Part shown: one piece after another, positions 34,701-46,225 of the stretch | How positions within the stretch are numbered: position 1 is the stretch's first letter | Layout: each line of letters starts with the position of its first letter | Origin: Ephemerocybe angulata | Lineage: Eukaryota > Basidiomycota > Agaricomycetes > Agaricales > Psathyrellaceae | Direction: 5' to 3' | Length of the DNA stretch: 64,000 bases | NCBI GenBank assembly: GCA_013368325.1 | Contig: JAACJK010000059.1 | Coordinates: 806,001 to 870,000, forward strand | The notes under the pieces: model-generated | Seen by the model: the letters and a program-made list of their open reading frames with translations, nothing else | Told to the model about the DNA's origin: nothing | Database searches by the model: none | Position numbers and translations under genes: made by a program

Positions 34701-37700
34701 AACGTCCTCCTCTTCAGATGACTACTTCCAGACAGTGGTCATCAACTCTTTGCTTGCCATCCTGAAGGACCAGTCTCTCAGTAGCCACCACCACACTGTC
34801 ATCGAAGCTATCATGTCGATATTCAAGACTCAGGGTTTGAAGTGTGTCACGTTCCTGCCTCAGGTATGAAGTGATATTCAACCTCTAGCTGCCCTTCTTC
34901 TGAGCGTTGCAATTCGATTAGATCATCCCCGCCTTTGCCTCCGTCACCTGCAATTCCACAGCTCGACTCCAAGAATTCCATCTCCAGCAGCTCGCCATTC
35001 TCGTCAGCATCATCAAGCAACATATCCGCAACTACGTTGTGGACATCTTTAGCCTCATCTCCGACTTGTGGGACAACGTCCCACTGCAGCTCCCCATCGT
35101 GGCTCTGATTGAGGCCATCGGCAAAGCCCTCGATGCTGAATTCAAGCCTTTCCTCCCTAGAGTCCTTCCCCTGGTTCTGAAGGTGTTTGACGGAGATCTC
35201 AGCGAGAAGCGCATCAGTGTGCAGGTGAAGATTTTCGACGCGTTTTTGACCTTTGGCGCGAACATCGAGGAGTACCTCCACCTCGTCATCCCTATCATCG
35301 TCAAGGGTTATGAAAGACCTGAAGGCCCCGTTATTCTGCGTAAGAGGGCTATCTTGACGATTGACGGGCTTTCAAGGCGAATCAATTTCTCCGACCACGC
35401 CTCTCGAATTATTCACCCTATGGTTCGCGTTTTGGAGGGAGTTAACAATGAGCTGCGGATGGCTGTAATGGATACGCTCTGCTCCTTGGTTGTGCAGCTG
35501 GGATCCGACTTCGCCATCTTCGTCCCCACTATCAGCAAGGTATGTTCTCTGTCCTATTGTTTGACACAGTATTAATGAGATGCTAGTCCATGCATCGCAA
35601 TCGGATCTCACACCCTCGGTACGAAAACCTTATCTCGAAATTGCTCAGCGGAGAGCGACTCCCGCAGGAGAATAGCGTAATGGAGTTGTTGTGAGTTTTC
35701 CATTCTTTCAAAGTTCTTTCGCTCATGCATCGAACAATTTCATTTCCAGCGAAAACCCCAAAGCACCCGAGTACTCAGCTCCTGCGGAAGCGACGAAGAT
35801 GACTGTCAACCAGCAACATCTCAAGCAAGCTTGGGACGTCTCGACGATAACGACACGTGAAGACTGGCTCGAGTGGATGCACCGTCTCAGCGTGGAGTTC
35901 ATGAAGGAGTCTCCTTCCCACGCTTTGCGCGCTTGTATTAACTTGGTTGACATTCATCCCCCGTTGGCCAAAGAACTCTTCAACGCTGCATTCTTATCAT
36001 GTTGGACTGAGTTATACGACCAGTACCAGGTAAGCATTTCGTCGGCGGTCAAAGTTTTGCGCTGACTTGAAGTAGGAGGACCTTGTTCGCTGCATTGAGC
36101 ATGCCATCACATCGTCGCAAGCCCCTTCCGAACTCATCCATCGACTTCTCAACTTGGCAGAGTTCATGGAACACGAAGAGAAGCCTCTGCCGATAGAGCA
36201 CCGAACCCTCGGAGAATATGCCATGAAGTACATGGCGTACGCCAAAGCTCTTCATTACAAGGAGCTGGAGTACTTTGCAGAGCCTTCCCCGGCGGTCATC
36301 GAGTCCTTGATTTCCATCAATACGCGTCTCCAACAACACGACGCTGCATGGGGGACGCTACTCCATGCTGGACAGGAGTACGATGTAACCAAGCACGAGG
36401 AGTGGTATGAGCGCTTGGGGCGATGGCAGGAGGCACTTGTTGCATACGAGAAGAAAGCAGAGATGGATCCGGATGCGCCTGATATCATGATTGGGCGCAT
36501 GAAGTGCTACCACGCACTTGGGGAGTGGGATCACCTCGCCGCTCAGGTTCACGAAAACTGGGCGAACGCAAACCATGAAGATCGACGTGAGATTGCCCCT
36601 ATGGCGGCTGCAGCGGCGTGGTCCTTAAACGACTGGGATTCGATGGACAACTACATCAGTACCATGAAAGGGGACTCTCCGGACAAAGCGTTCTATCGCG
36701 CTATCCTCTCGGTACATCAGAACCAATTCCCCAAGGCGCTTGTGTATATTGCTCGGGCGAGAGAATTGATCGAGCCTGAACTTACCTCGTTCACTGGGGA
36801 AGGTTATGGGAGAGCCTACAGGTGAGCGATTCTCGCTTATGCCCAGTCCTCAAAATGCTGATCATGAATCTCATAGTGTCGTCGTCCGGGCCCAGATGTT
36901 GTCCGAGCTCGAAGAGCTTATTGCCTACAAGCAATACGCCGATCAGCCTGATAAGCAGTTGACCATGCGGAAGACTTGGATGCGGCGGTAAGGCTCCATT
37001 AACGTTCATGATGCAATTCGGTTTCTCACCTGCTTTGTAGACTGCAAGGGTGTCAGCCTGATGTTGAGGTTTGGCAGAGAATTCTCCAAGTCAGGACCTT
37101 GGTCTCGAGCCCGGAGGATGATCCAGTGATGTGGATCAAGTTTGCCAATCTCTGCCGGAAATCGGATCGAATGGCTTTGGCGGACAAAACAATCGCGTCC
37201 TTACTTTCTCCTGAAAGGGTATGTTCCTCCTCTCAATACCCTTTCTTGTTTACTTACGTTGCTGCTGTGCAGGCTCCACCTAATGTCGTTTACGCGCAGC
37301 TCAAGTTCATGTGGGCTCGAGGTGCCGAAGAGGAAACGCTTGGGCACCTTCGCGCATTTACAGCTAACCTTGCCAAGGACGTCGAGGAGGTATCAAGCGA
37401 ACAAAATCACCGCCCCAGTGTTTCCAAGACCAGATTGGAAGAACTCACGAAGTTATTGGCCCGCTGCTATTTCAAGCAGGGAGAATGGCAGCAAGTCTTG
37501 AAGACAGAGTGGACCCCGGTGAGAGCTCTTTACTATCCACAGTATGATAACCATTCAACTCCGCCGAACAGAGGAACTCTCACGAAATCCTCCATTCCTA
37601 CTTCCTGGCGACGGTGTACGACCCTGCTTGGTGTAAAGCCTGGCACACCTGGGCGCTGGCTAACTTTGAGGTAGTTGGACATCTTGACCAACCGGAACTC

Positions 37701-40197
37701 GGACGAGTCGGCGCGGATGTCCCGGGAGACTCTTTGGCGACGAATGTCGTGCAGGCCATCGACGGTCAGTCATGTCGTCCCCGGGGGAGAAGGCTCACGC
37801 TGACCAAAGTTCAAAGGTTTCTTCAAGTCCATTTCCCTCCAAAACCAAGAATCCCTGCAGGACACCCTGCGCTTGTTAACCCTTTGGTTCAAGTACGGGC
37901 AGCACGACGACGTCAGCCACGCAATGGGAAGCGGATTTTCGACCGTAGAAGTTGATACGTGGCTCGAAGTTATCCCTCAGGTATGTCAGACATTTCGCCC
38001 TGTAATTCCCGTCTTCATGGACTTACCCCATTCGTAAGATCATCGCTCGCATTCAAACGCCTCATGCCAATATCCGTCGAAACATCAACAATCTATTGAC
38101 AGACGTCGGAAAACACCACCCACAGGCTCTCATCTACCCCCTAACTGTAGCATCCAAGTCTTCCAGTCTCGCCCGCCGAAATGCTGCCTTGACGATCATG
38201 GAGCGCATGAAGGAGCACAGCCCAGTTATCGTCATGCAGGTCAGTGTTTATTCTTTGTTCGTTCGTCACCCCAACTGAATGAATACCCTCAAGGCGCTAT
38301 TGGTCAGTAAGGAACTCATTCGGGTTGCCATCCTCTGGCATGAGATGTGGCATGAAGGTCTTGAAGAAGCCTCTAGGCTGTACTTTAACGACAAGAATCC
38401 GGATGGCATGATCATGGTGCTGGAACCACTTCACAAGATGCTAGAAAAGGGACCGACTACCGCCCGAGAGACTTCGTTCTCACAAGTCTTTGGCCGCGAG
38501 CTGCACGAAGCCCGGGAAGCCTGCAGACGCTACCAAATCTACGGCGACCCGACGGAGTTGGACAAAGCTTGGGATATCTACTATGGAGTATTCAAGAAAG
38601 TTGAGAAGCAGCTGCCGCAGCTCACGACTTTGGACCTTCAATATGTATCCCCAAGCTTGCTCAAGGCCCGTCAGCTTGACCTTGCGGTGCCAGGTGAGAT
38701 ATATGCCCCCTAGTCTCTGACGGAATGCTTACCATCTTGCCAGGTACCTACCAAAGCGGGCGGCCTATCATCAGGATCGAAAGCTTTGCCACCAAGCTCA
38801 CAGTTATTGCCTCGAAACAGCGACCGCGTCGGCTCTCCCTCAAGGGCAGCGACGGGCGAGACTACCAATATGTTCTCAAGGGGCACGAAGACCTGCGCCA
38901 GGATGAACGAGTTATGCAGCTCTTCAGTTTGGTCAACACCCTGCTCTCCGTTGACACCCAAAGTTTCAAACGCCGCTTACACATCCAACGATACCCGGTC
39001 ATTCCTCTGGCTCCCAATGCGGGTTTATTAGGATGGGTGCAGGACAGCGATACCCTCCACGTTCTCATCCGAGACTATCGTGAATCCAGGAAGGTACTCC
39101 TGAACATCGAGTACCGATTGATGCTCCAGGTTGGTTCTTAGGAAACCAGATGAGGGTTCTTGCTTACCATTTCTGCAGATGGCGCCGGATTACGAAGGGT
39201 TAATGCTGCTCCAGAAGGTGGAAGTGTTCGAGTATGCGCTGGAGAACACTACAGGCCAAGACTTGTATCGTGTTCTCTGGTTGAAGAGTACCAATTCTGA
39301 GCATTGGCTGGAACGCCGAGCGACGTACACGCGATCGCTGGCCGTGAATAGCATGGTGGGCCATATCCTCGGTCTTGGAGACCGACACCCCTCCAATCTC
39401 CTTCTCGAACGAAGCACTGGAAAGGTGGTTCACATCGACTTCGGTGATTGTTTTGAAGTCGCTATGCATCGAGAGAAATTCCCTGAGAAGGTTCCCTTCC
39501 GGCTGACCAGGATGCTTACACATGCGATGGAAGTAAGTGCCTCCCTCTCAATCATCCGTGCAGTCATTTATCATTTTCAGGTGAGCGGAATCGAAGGAAG
39601 CTTCAGGAACACCTGCGAGATCACGATGAGTGTTCTCCGGGCTCACAAGGAGTCCTTGATGGCAGTACTTGAGGCATTCGTTTACGACCCATTAATCAAT
39701 TGGCGGTTGATGCAAACTGAAGTCGACCGCCGCACGGAAGGTTTGTTCCCATTACTCCTTCACTTTTTTCTTGTCACTCAATCAATCGACTAGACGTTGA
39801 CCGGGCACCAGAACTGGTTCGCGTAGCTGCGCATCCCCAAGCTCCTATCAGGAAGCTGAAGGCCGATGAAAACGACATCTTCAACGGTAAGTTCTCTCGT
39901 TCTTGATTAATGAATCTAATGGCTAATGTACCTGGCAGAAAACGAGGACGAACATGGTGCACAGGAAGTTCGCAACGAACGAGCGCTCTTCGTTTACAAC
40001 CGTGTGCAGAATAAGCTAACTGGTGAGTTGCTGGTTTCAGTTGGAAACAGTCTGTACTGACTTGGACCGATATAGGACGCGATTTCAACCCCGCCACCTC
40101 CCTCACCGTAGTATCTCAAGTCGATAAACTCATTGAGCAGGCCACTTCACTAGAAAACTTGTGTCAATGTTTCTCTGGCTGGTGTGCCTTCTGGTAA
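31799..40197 (+). CDS. TOR1: TOR serine/threonine kinase (PIKK)
   Basis: This is the central growth regulator TOR, core of TORC1 and TORC2. HEAT repeats fill about 31.8-35.7 kb. The FAT domain spans about 36.1-38.2 kb ([20 protein letters not shown]). The FRB domain lies near 38.31-38.68 kb ([30 protein letters not shown]). The kinase domain is at about 38.74-39.75 kb: ATP-binding [19 protein letters not shown], catalytic loop [12 protein letters not shown] and metal-binding [11 protein letters not shown]. The short FATC end is [10 protein letters not shown] just before the stop at 40197. More than twenty short introns interrupt the gene; borders were judged by eye and several are approximate. 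The gene looks intact: no stop or frameshift is needed. Start [10 protein letters not shown] at 31799. Basidiomycetes often have one TOR gene; whether a second exists cannot be seen here. Confidence 0.95.
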
Positions 40198-40486
40198 TTG
40201 GCGCCAGATCGTTGTGTTTTTTGCCGTCTGACCTTCGCTATCTATCTCCGTCTTGCACTTCTTGTATCATTTAACACCCTTTTCTCTTCAAACTATCACA
40301 TATACCTGGGCCTCTCCATTCCGGATTGTACACGCTTTTGTAGTGCAGCAATAGATTTAGATCAACTGCTCGAGCGTGGTGCCAAATCAAACGCGCATCA
40401 GTCGCTCATCGAACTAAGCTTGCGGGTCCTCGCCCTTGCTCTGTAACCACCACTTGCCTTCTTGTACCACCACTGAATAGTCTCAT

Positions 40487-43171
40487 ATGCCCAGAGGAAT
40501 CCCAAATGCGAAGCGCGACGATACTGGGTTCAAATACACGACATTTCACGTCCCCTTGATGTATGAGCTCAGTTCATAAGCAAGAAGCTAACAAGCTGCT
40601 GACCGACTCCGTCATAGACCAAACCCGAAGCACATCAGTTCAACCTATCTCAAGTCAGAAACACATAGTCTTTGGTATCGAAAAAGTCAAGCGAAGGGAA
40701 AAGGACCAGAGATAGTGGAAGAAGGGCCCAGCAGCGGTCGGTAAGCCTTGCAGCTTCCAATTGAGTGCTTAAATGGATTCGTTGATCATGCCACACATAG
40801 ACGCGGTTCTCAAGTCATTGTCATACACCCTGGCTCCCGATTCCTGCACATTGGGCGAGCATCTGATGTCTCGCCGTTTATCGTCCCTTCTGTTGTCGCT
40901 CGGAAAGACACTTCAGCGAGTTCGCAGCCTAGCCGAAGGAACTGTATAATCCGCCCTGGAGAAAAGTCAGAGAGAGATACCGGCGCGACATTCGAACCCC
41001 CCCAGAACGGGGACGAATATGACGTGGTCCCTGCTTCTAATGACAGTGTAAGCTGCGATAATTTCTCGATTTACCTGCTATTGAAGAATCCTTCAGTTCG
41101 ACACAAAGCTTGCAATCATAACTGTATCCTTGCGAGACAGGATGCGGTTCTACAAGTTGCGTGTTACACCGAATGCGGCTGCCATTGCTTCGACATTCAA
41201 CGAGCAATTCAACCCAGAGATTATCACTTCAGACCCCAAAGAAATCGATTGGCAAGATCCCAGAGCCCAAGACGCTGTACTTACCGGTGACGCTGTACGT
41301 CCATTGTTCGACTTGAAAGGGCAGAATATCCGTCTTACAATTTTACTTCAAGGCTCTTCGCATAGGAGACCCCATTTCCTCGGGTTACGCAGTGCGCTGG
41401 CCAATCTACGGCTCAAACTTCAACACAAGGGATTACAATTCGGTCCAACTGGTGCTCAGTGATCTCGAGGTACTCATCGAGGACGCGCTGCGGGAACGAT
41501 TCGGTATCACTCGCGAGAGTTTCAAGGTGAGCTAATCCTACCTCTTACATCAAATCCAGCTCTCATCCTCAACACAGAACTACTCCGTCGTTTTCGTCAT
41601 TCCCGACTTTTATGACCGGGCCTATGTTCGAGAGTTCACGAATCTACTCCTCGTAACCATGGGGTTTAAACAACTGTGCGCCCAGCAAGAGTCTCTTGCT
41701 GCTACGTATGGTGCGGGTATCTCCAATGCGTGCGTTGTTGACATTGGTTCCAAGGTAACCACTATCGCATGTGTGGATGAGGGCCTTATTCTGCCGGAGA
41801 CTAGGTGCGATGCTTCAACCCTTATCACAGCACCTTCAACTTACATAGTTGTGCTCAAGACTGTCTCTTAACATGGGTGGAGATGACATTACTGAATTCT
41901 TGTATGTTCTGTTGCAACGAATCAAGTTCCCTTATCGGACAGCCGACTTGAGCCGCTCATATGACTGGGCCGTTATGGAAGATCTGAAGAGCCGACTGTG
42001 CACCTTGGCTGAGGTGACCACCTTCACTCTTTCTGGAGCTTATCTTGCTCACCTTGGGGTCGTTTTTAGAGTGATGTTGCGTTAAATTTGTACGATTTCA
42101 TTGTGCGGCGTCCAGACGCACCCACAGAGAAGTACGGATTGAGAGCCTACGACGAGGTCATCTTGGCGCCAATGGTAGGTTTGACGTAAAAAGATGATTC
42201 GACGCCTCACGGAAAATACTAGTGCCTTTTTGAACCTAGGGTCATCGACTTTGATAGGAAGTGCAAGGGTTTGCGACCGTTGTCCTCCGATGTGACAGAA
42301 GAGATAATCGCCCACCAAACGGACGCAAAGGTACAGCTATACACTACGCTCTACCTACGCTCGCTAATTTATCACAGACCAAAGCTATGATCATCTCAAC
42401 ACAACACTTGATGCCAGGAGTTGTTCTCGAACCCCAGCCAGTGTCTGCACTTCCACCTCCCGAGGAGACCACGATGCAGTCCCCGGCTCCTAAGGAAACA
42501 GATCCCAATGCGATGGCAGTCGACGCACCGGAAACCTCAAGGGGGCCCCAGAATCAGGGCCCCATAGAAGTGATTGACGTGGATGAGGAAAGGCCTCCTA
42601 CATTGGACTTTTCTCAGGCCCCTCCACTGCGACCCCTACCGGTTGAGGTATCACAGAGAGAGATTGATATCCCATACGAAGCGAGTAAACTTCCATTGGA
42701 TGTCGCGATCTTCAACAGCGCCCGAGCCGCGGGGGGAGACGACAAAATCCGCAAGTATCTCCAAGCAGTGCTGGTTATCGGAGGGACAGGATTGATTCCT
42801 GGCATGGCACATGCATTGGAGAGCAGGTCAGTTGTCAAGCATTTTACCTTCCTGTCATTATCGACTGCCAAGGTTCTGATATCCTTCTTCAAGGCTGCAA
42901 GCGATCGCAACCCCTCTAGTTCCCAATATGGAGAAAGTACAGATCATACCTCCACCCAAAGATGTCGATCCTAGAGTCTTGTCGTGGAAGGGAGCCTCAG
43001 TCCTGGGCAAAATGGAGAGTGTTTCCGAATTATGGATTTCACCTTCTGATTGGGTATATTTCGCGTTTCTTAACGGGTTTAGAGTTCGAGTCTGATCATT
43101 TCGCGCGTCAACGCGTCACACAGGACCTGTTTGGTATGCGTGCCCTCAAGGAACGCTGCTATTATCTGTGA
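40487..43171 (+). CDS. ARP8: Actin-related protein 8, INO80 chromatin remodeller subunit
   Basis: Arp8 is a nuclear actin fold subunit of the INO80 remodelling complex that helps bind nucleosomes and linker DNA. Conserved parts: SQVIVIHPGSRFLHIGRASD near 40815 at the start of the actin fold; DPISSGYAVRWPIYGSNFNT near 41370; NYSVVFVIPDFYDRAYVREF near 41580; VVDIGSKVTTIACVDEG near 41735; NMGGDDITEFLYVLL near 41873; then IGGTGLIPGMAHALESR near 42775 and the characteristic end GMRALKERCYYL at 43171. A large acidic, Pro-rich insertion (about 42420-42640) precedes the last third, as is typical of Arp8. About nine short introns. The ATG at 40487 begins MPRGIPNAKRDD and is spliced to IPNPKHISSTYLKSETHSLW, matching the family N-terminus. 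It follows TOR on the same strand at 289 bases. Confidence 0.9.
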
Positions 43172-43481
43172 AGACAATTCGTGCTTGTGTGACGATTGGA
43201 ATTTCCGCGATGGATACATTATGCCACGGTAAAAATACAAGTATGTAGCACATAAACACGTTCACAGTGATGAGGGAAATACAGAATGTCCGTAGGGGTA
43301 TCACAAGTCGCCATGTACGTATTAGGTCACTAAGTCTGTTTTCGTAAATGCATGGGAGAAGAGGAGAGATGAACAGCCACAGTAGATCGAGGATTCTACT
43401 CGTATTAGTGGTTGTGAATCAACCCCCTAGAATCGGTCGGAAAGGGGTAACAATTTGGTCCATACGTGAAGAGAGGGTCGC
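43172..43481. other. Converging 3' regions of ARP8 and the RING gene
   Basis: About 310 bases lie between two stop codons on opposite strands. The plus-strand frame running through here is antisense to the RING gene's last exon. It likely holds two overlapping or abutting 3' untranslated regions. Confidence 0.45.
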
Positions 43482-44647
43482 TCAAACACCGAGCCTGGTT
43501 TTCAGGGAAATGAAATCTTGCGGTTGGAGCACCCTCCACGATTCAAGCAATTTAGTCATTTCTTGCCTCCCTTCTCTTTGGATCAGGGCCGCAGTCAGCG
43601 GGTTGCTTGTCACAGAGATATTCTCGAATTCTTACCTGTCCTTCTTCAGCCACTCCGTTCTCAGCTGCCCGCCTTCCCGCCAACCATCTATATCCGGTGT
43701 CTGCGGCACCTCATCGTCCTCTGCTTTCGCTTCAGCAATATGGGAACATTGTCTTCCTCGCGACATTTTCGATCCTGATACTAATATATCTTCGCTCTCT
43801 TCCCGCTTTACGAGCATCGCGGTATTCACGGGTATAGTGGATAGCTTTTCAGTGAGAGCGATGATCGTCGCAGTGGCAAGTCTATTGGGAATAAACGGGA
43901 ATGTGAGTCTGCGGTCCAGCGCCTGAATCTCCGTGCGGCACATTGGGCAATAGATTTGGTCGTGCCATGACCCACATCCATGGAGACGAGAAAGAGCCCA
44001 CTTCAAGATACAAAGCCCGCAGAAAGTGTGGCCGCAGTTTGGTGCGTTCAGGGTATGGGGCGCTGAGAAGACCTCGTAGCACCTGCAGAAGGTCATTAGG
44101 AGGCGAACATATTAGTCTCAGTGTACTCACAAAGGGCATTGGAACGATTGTTCGAGCTGCAGCAAAGTTTCCTCCGCCTCGCGGTCGGCCAAACGTGACA
44201 TCATCTTTGCTGCCTCGTTCTCCCGCTGCTTCAGGGACCGAAGCGCCTTCTGCAACTCTGAAGACTTCATTTCGAACTCCTTTTCACCAGAAAGCAAAGC
44301 TGTTTCTCTCCGAACGAGTTCCTCCGGTGATATTCGCAAAGATCTCCTGAGGCTGACAGCAGCTGTTGATGAGGACGCTTCGTCTTGCTGGGCGACGACC
44401 TTGCGTGAGCCACTGGGCCGATCGTAGGGTTTTACGACTTCAGGCTTTGGGCGAGGTTTCCTACCAGAGGAAGATACATCCATGGGTTTCATCTTGACAT
44501 CTGCAGCGATCACAGGCCCATATTAGTTCGCTCTTCCACTTGGATTTGAACTAATCCAAGTGGCAACGACCCACCTGTCTTTAAGGACCTGTTCAAGCGC
44601 GAGGACCGCCTAGCGGACGTCGATGTTTCAGAAACCTGACCTGGCAT
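43482..44647 (-). CDS. RING-finger protein with coiled coil, putative E3 ligase
   Basis: A first exon encodes MPGQVSETSTSARRSSRLNR and joins in phase to VKMKPMDVSS. A helical segment follows (LVRRETALLSGEKEFEMKSS, REAEETLLQLEQSFQ), likely a coiled coil. Directly after it is a C3HC4 RING: CPLC then NCGHTFCGLC and a final CPMC. The knuckle is interrupted by an intron at about 44142-44095 between CPL and C. The C-terminus is Ser/Glu-rich and continues after another intron of about 69 bases (donor AGGACAG|gtaaga near 43635) to end at 43482. Many basidiomycete proteins share this layout; the target and process are unknown, so I give no gene name. It is divergent from the candidate at 44763 by about 115 bases. 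Confidence 0.75.
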
Positions 44648-44762
44648 AGTGCTGAGTTACTCTGGTGTCACACAGGCTCGATCTCGCCGACAGTATCGAC
44701 GACGCCGAACACAATTATGGTGGGGATGAGAGACTAGGCTGGCGAGGTGGGTCGCAAAGGGG

Positions 44763-45615
44763 ATGCCATCACCCCTATCACTAACACGTGACCCTCCCAC
44801 AACCCTGATGTGGCATAGAGCGACTAAGAGCGCCGCAAGTCTGGCGCATGCCTGCAACTGTGCAGCTTGCCTTTGTTCTTCCCAGTTTCTCGTTCGGAAC
44901 ATAACCATCTCGAGTTCTGCATCTCTCCGGAAAAGATATCTGTTCCTCCCCTCAGAAAGAAAAACCAGGAGAAGAATTGCCAGTTCCCTGAAATCAAGTT
45001 TTTCAGGTCGTGTTCAAGTTCATTCATTTTCCGCAAGTTGTCGCATTTACACCTGTGTCTTCCTCCATGCACACCATCGCCTGGCTCCTCAGGCTCTACA
45101 TGCCTCGTCTCTTACAGCCCCACATCCCTTGGCGCCTTGGTCGTAATTCTAGATCTACCGGGAGCGTTCCGAAAGCTTCGCAACGCAATATCTTGGAAAG
45201 TGTGGACCAGTACAATGCAACCGCCATCTGTCGAAATTTCATCCTTAAACAGCCTTCCACACGAAAGTAAGGGCTGGTAGGGGCTGGTCATGACGCTGCT
45301 CGTATGTTTTCCTTGTATGCTTCACACGCTGTCCGCGACCCTGCAGGGATCACTGTTAACCTGCCTAATTCGACATTGGGATCCTGCGTGCGCCGTGAAG
45401 GGGATGGGCAGTTGGTGGGCAGTCATTTCCTTGCGTTAACCTCACTGACTCGCTTCTCAGAGTTGCGCAGCTACAGCCATGATACAACGGATTCAAATAT
45501 TGACGACTCTCCGGTCACCTTTATCTGGCCGCCGAAAGCGTTCCTGTGCCTAGATGCCCTTTGCTATGCAACTCGTCCAGATTCTTGTGAGGCGTCCGAT
45601 TCTCTTCAGGCGTAA
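44763..45615 (+). CDS. Unrecognised candidate three-exon gene
   Basis: I do not recognise this product. A model with exons 44763-45006, 45093-45266 and 45347-45615 keeps phase through both introns and gives 228 residues with no stop. The second intron is convincing (donor GTAAGG, acceptor CTGCAG); the first has a weak donor (GTCGTG). Coding-like stretches are GALVVILDLPGAFRKLRNAI and RITVNLPNSTLGSCVRREGD, then NIDDSPVTFIWPPKAFLCLD. The first exon is open in two frames, so the true 5' end may differ. An E-box-type CACGTG sits at 44785-44790 just inside the model. It could be a real orphan gene, a non-coding RNA or a relic. Support is by splice phase only. Confidence 0.3.
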
Positions 45616-46225
45616 CCCCATCAGCTCGGGTATATGTTCTCCGTTTTCTCTTCACATCGTTGGCAAATACGGACCGTGGTGGAGTTGTCTCGATAAGGTT
45701 CTGCCTCCCTATCTCAGCACGAATTCGAAGGAAGTCTGAATCTTAGGAGGCAATGTCGCGGTAAGCTTTTTCCAGAGGCTCGGTATCTCTTCTTCCCAGT
45801 CTTGGGATGGTTCTTCTAGGGATGACGGCCTTCTTCATGCTGGTTCTTCTTCGCCTAAATCACTGTGAGTGTTGCTTGCGAGCGGCGCCTTCGCTGAGCG
45901 CTCACTCCAATTTCTTCTCTGTCTGTCAACGTAGGAGACGCTGATTCTTTTGGATTTATTCCGTCCTTCCATTTCCGGCGAGGAGGCGCCTGACGCGACA
46001 ACCGAAGAAGTTGCAGTCAGAGAGCCAACATCCTCAAGGTGGCTACCTTCATTTCTTTGGCATCCTGCTTGGGCACAGCTGTTGGCTGATGCGTATATCC
46101 ACAACCCACTTGCCGACTTTCTCGCTCTTCCGCTATTCCTGTCTCACCTTTCTCAAGCACTGGTGCCAAATGAGGTGGCGAACTTCATACCCTGTCCAAC
46201 AGTGACGGGCTGGAAAGTAGAATGA

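Noticed and set aside
45935..46225. Open frame reading DLFRPSISGEEAPDATTEEV with splice-like signals at 45761, 45820, 45865 and 45934
   Set aside because: The neat GT..AG pairs suggested a small three-exon gene, but the phases do not join: every route from the upstream exons into this frame hits a stop. Left unannotated.
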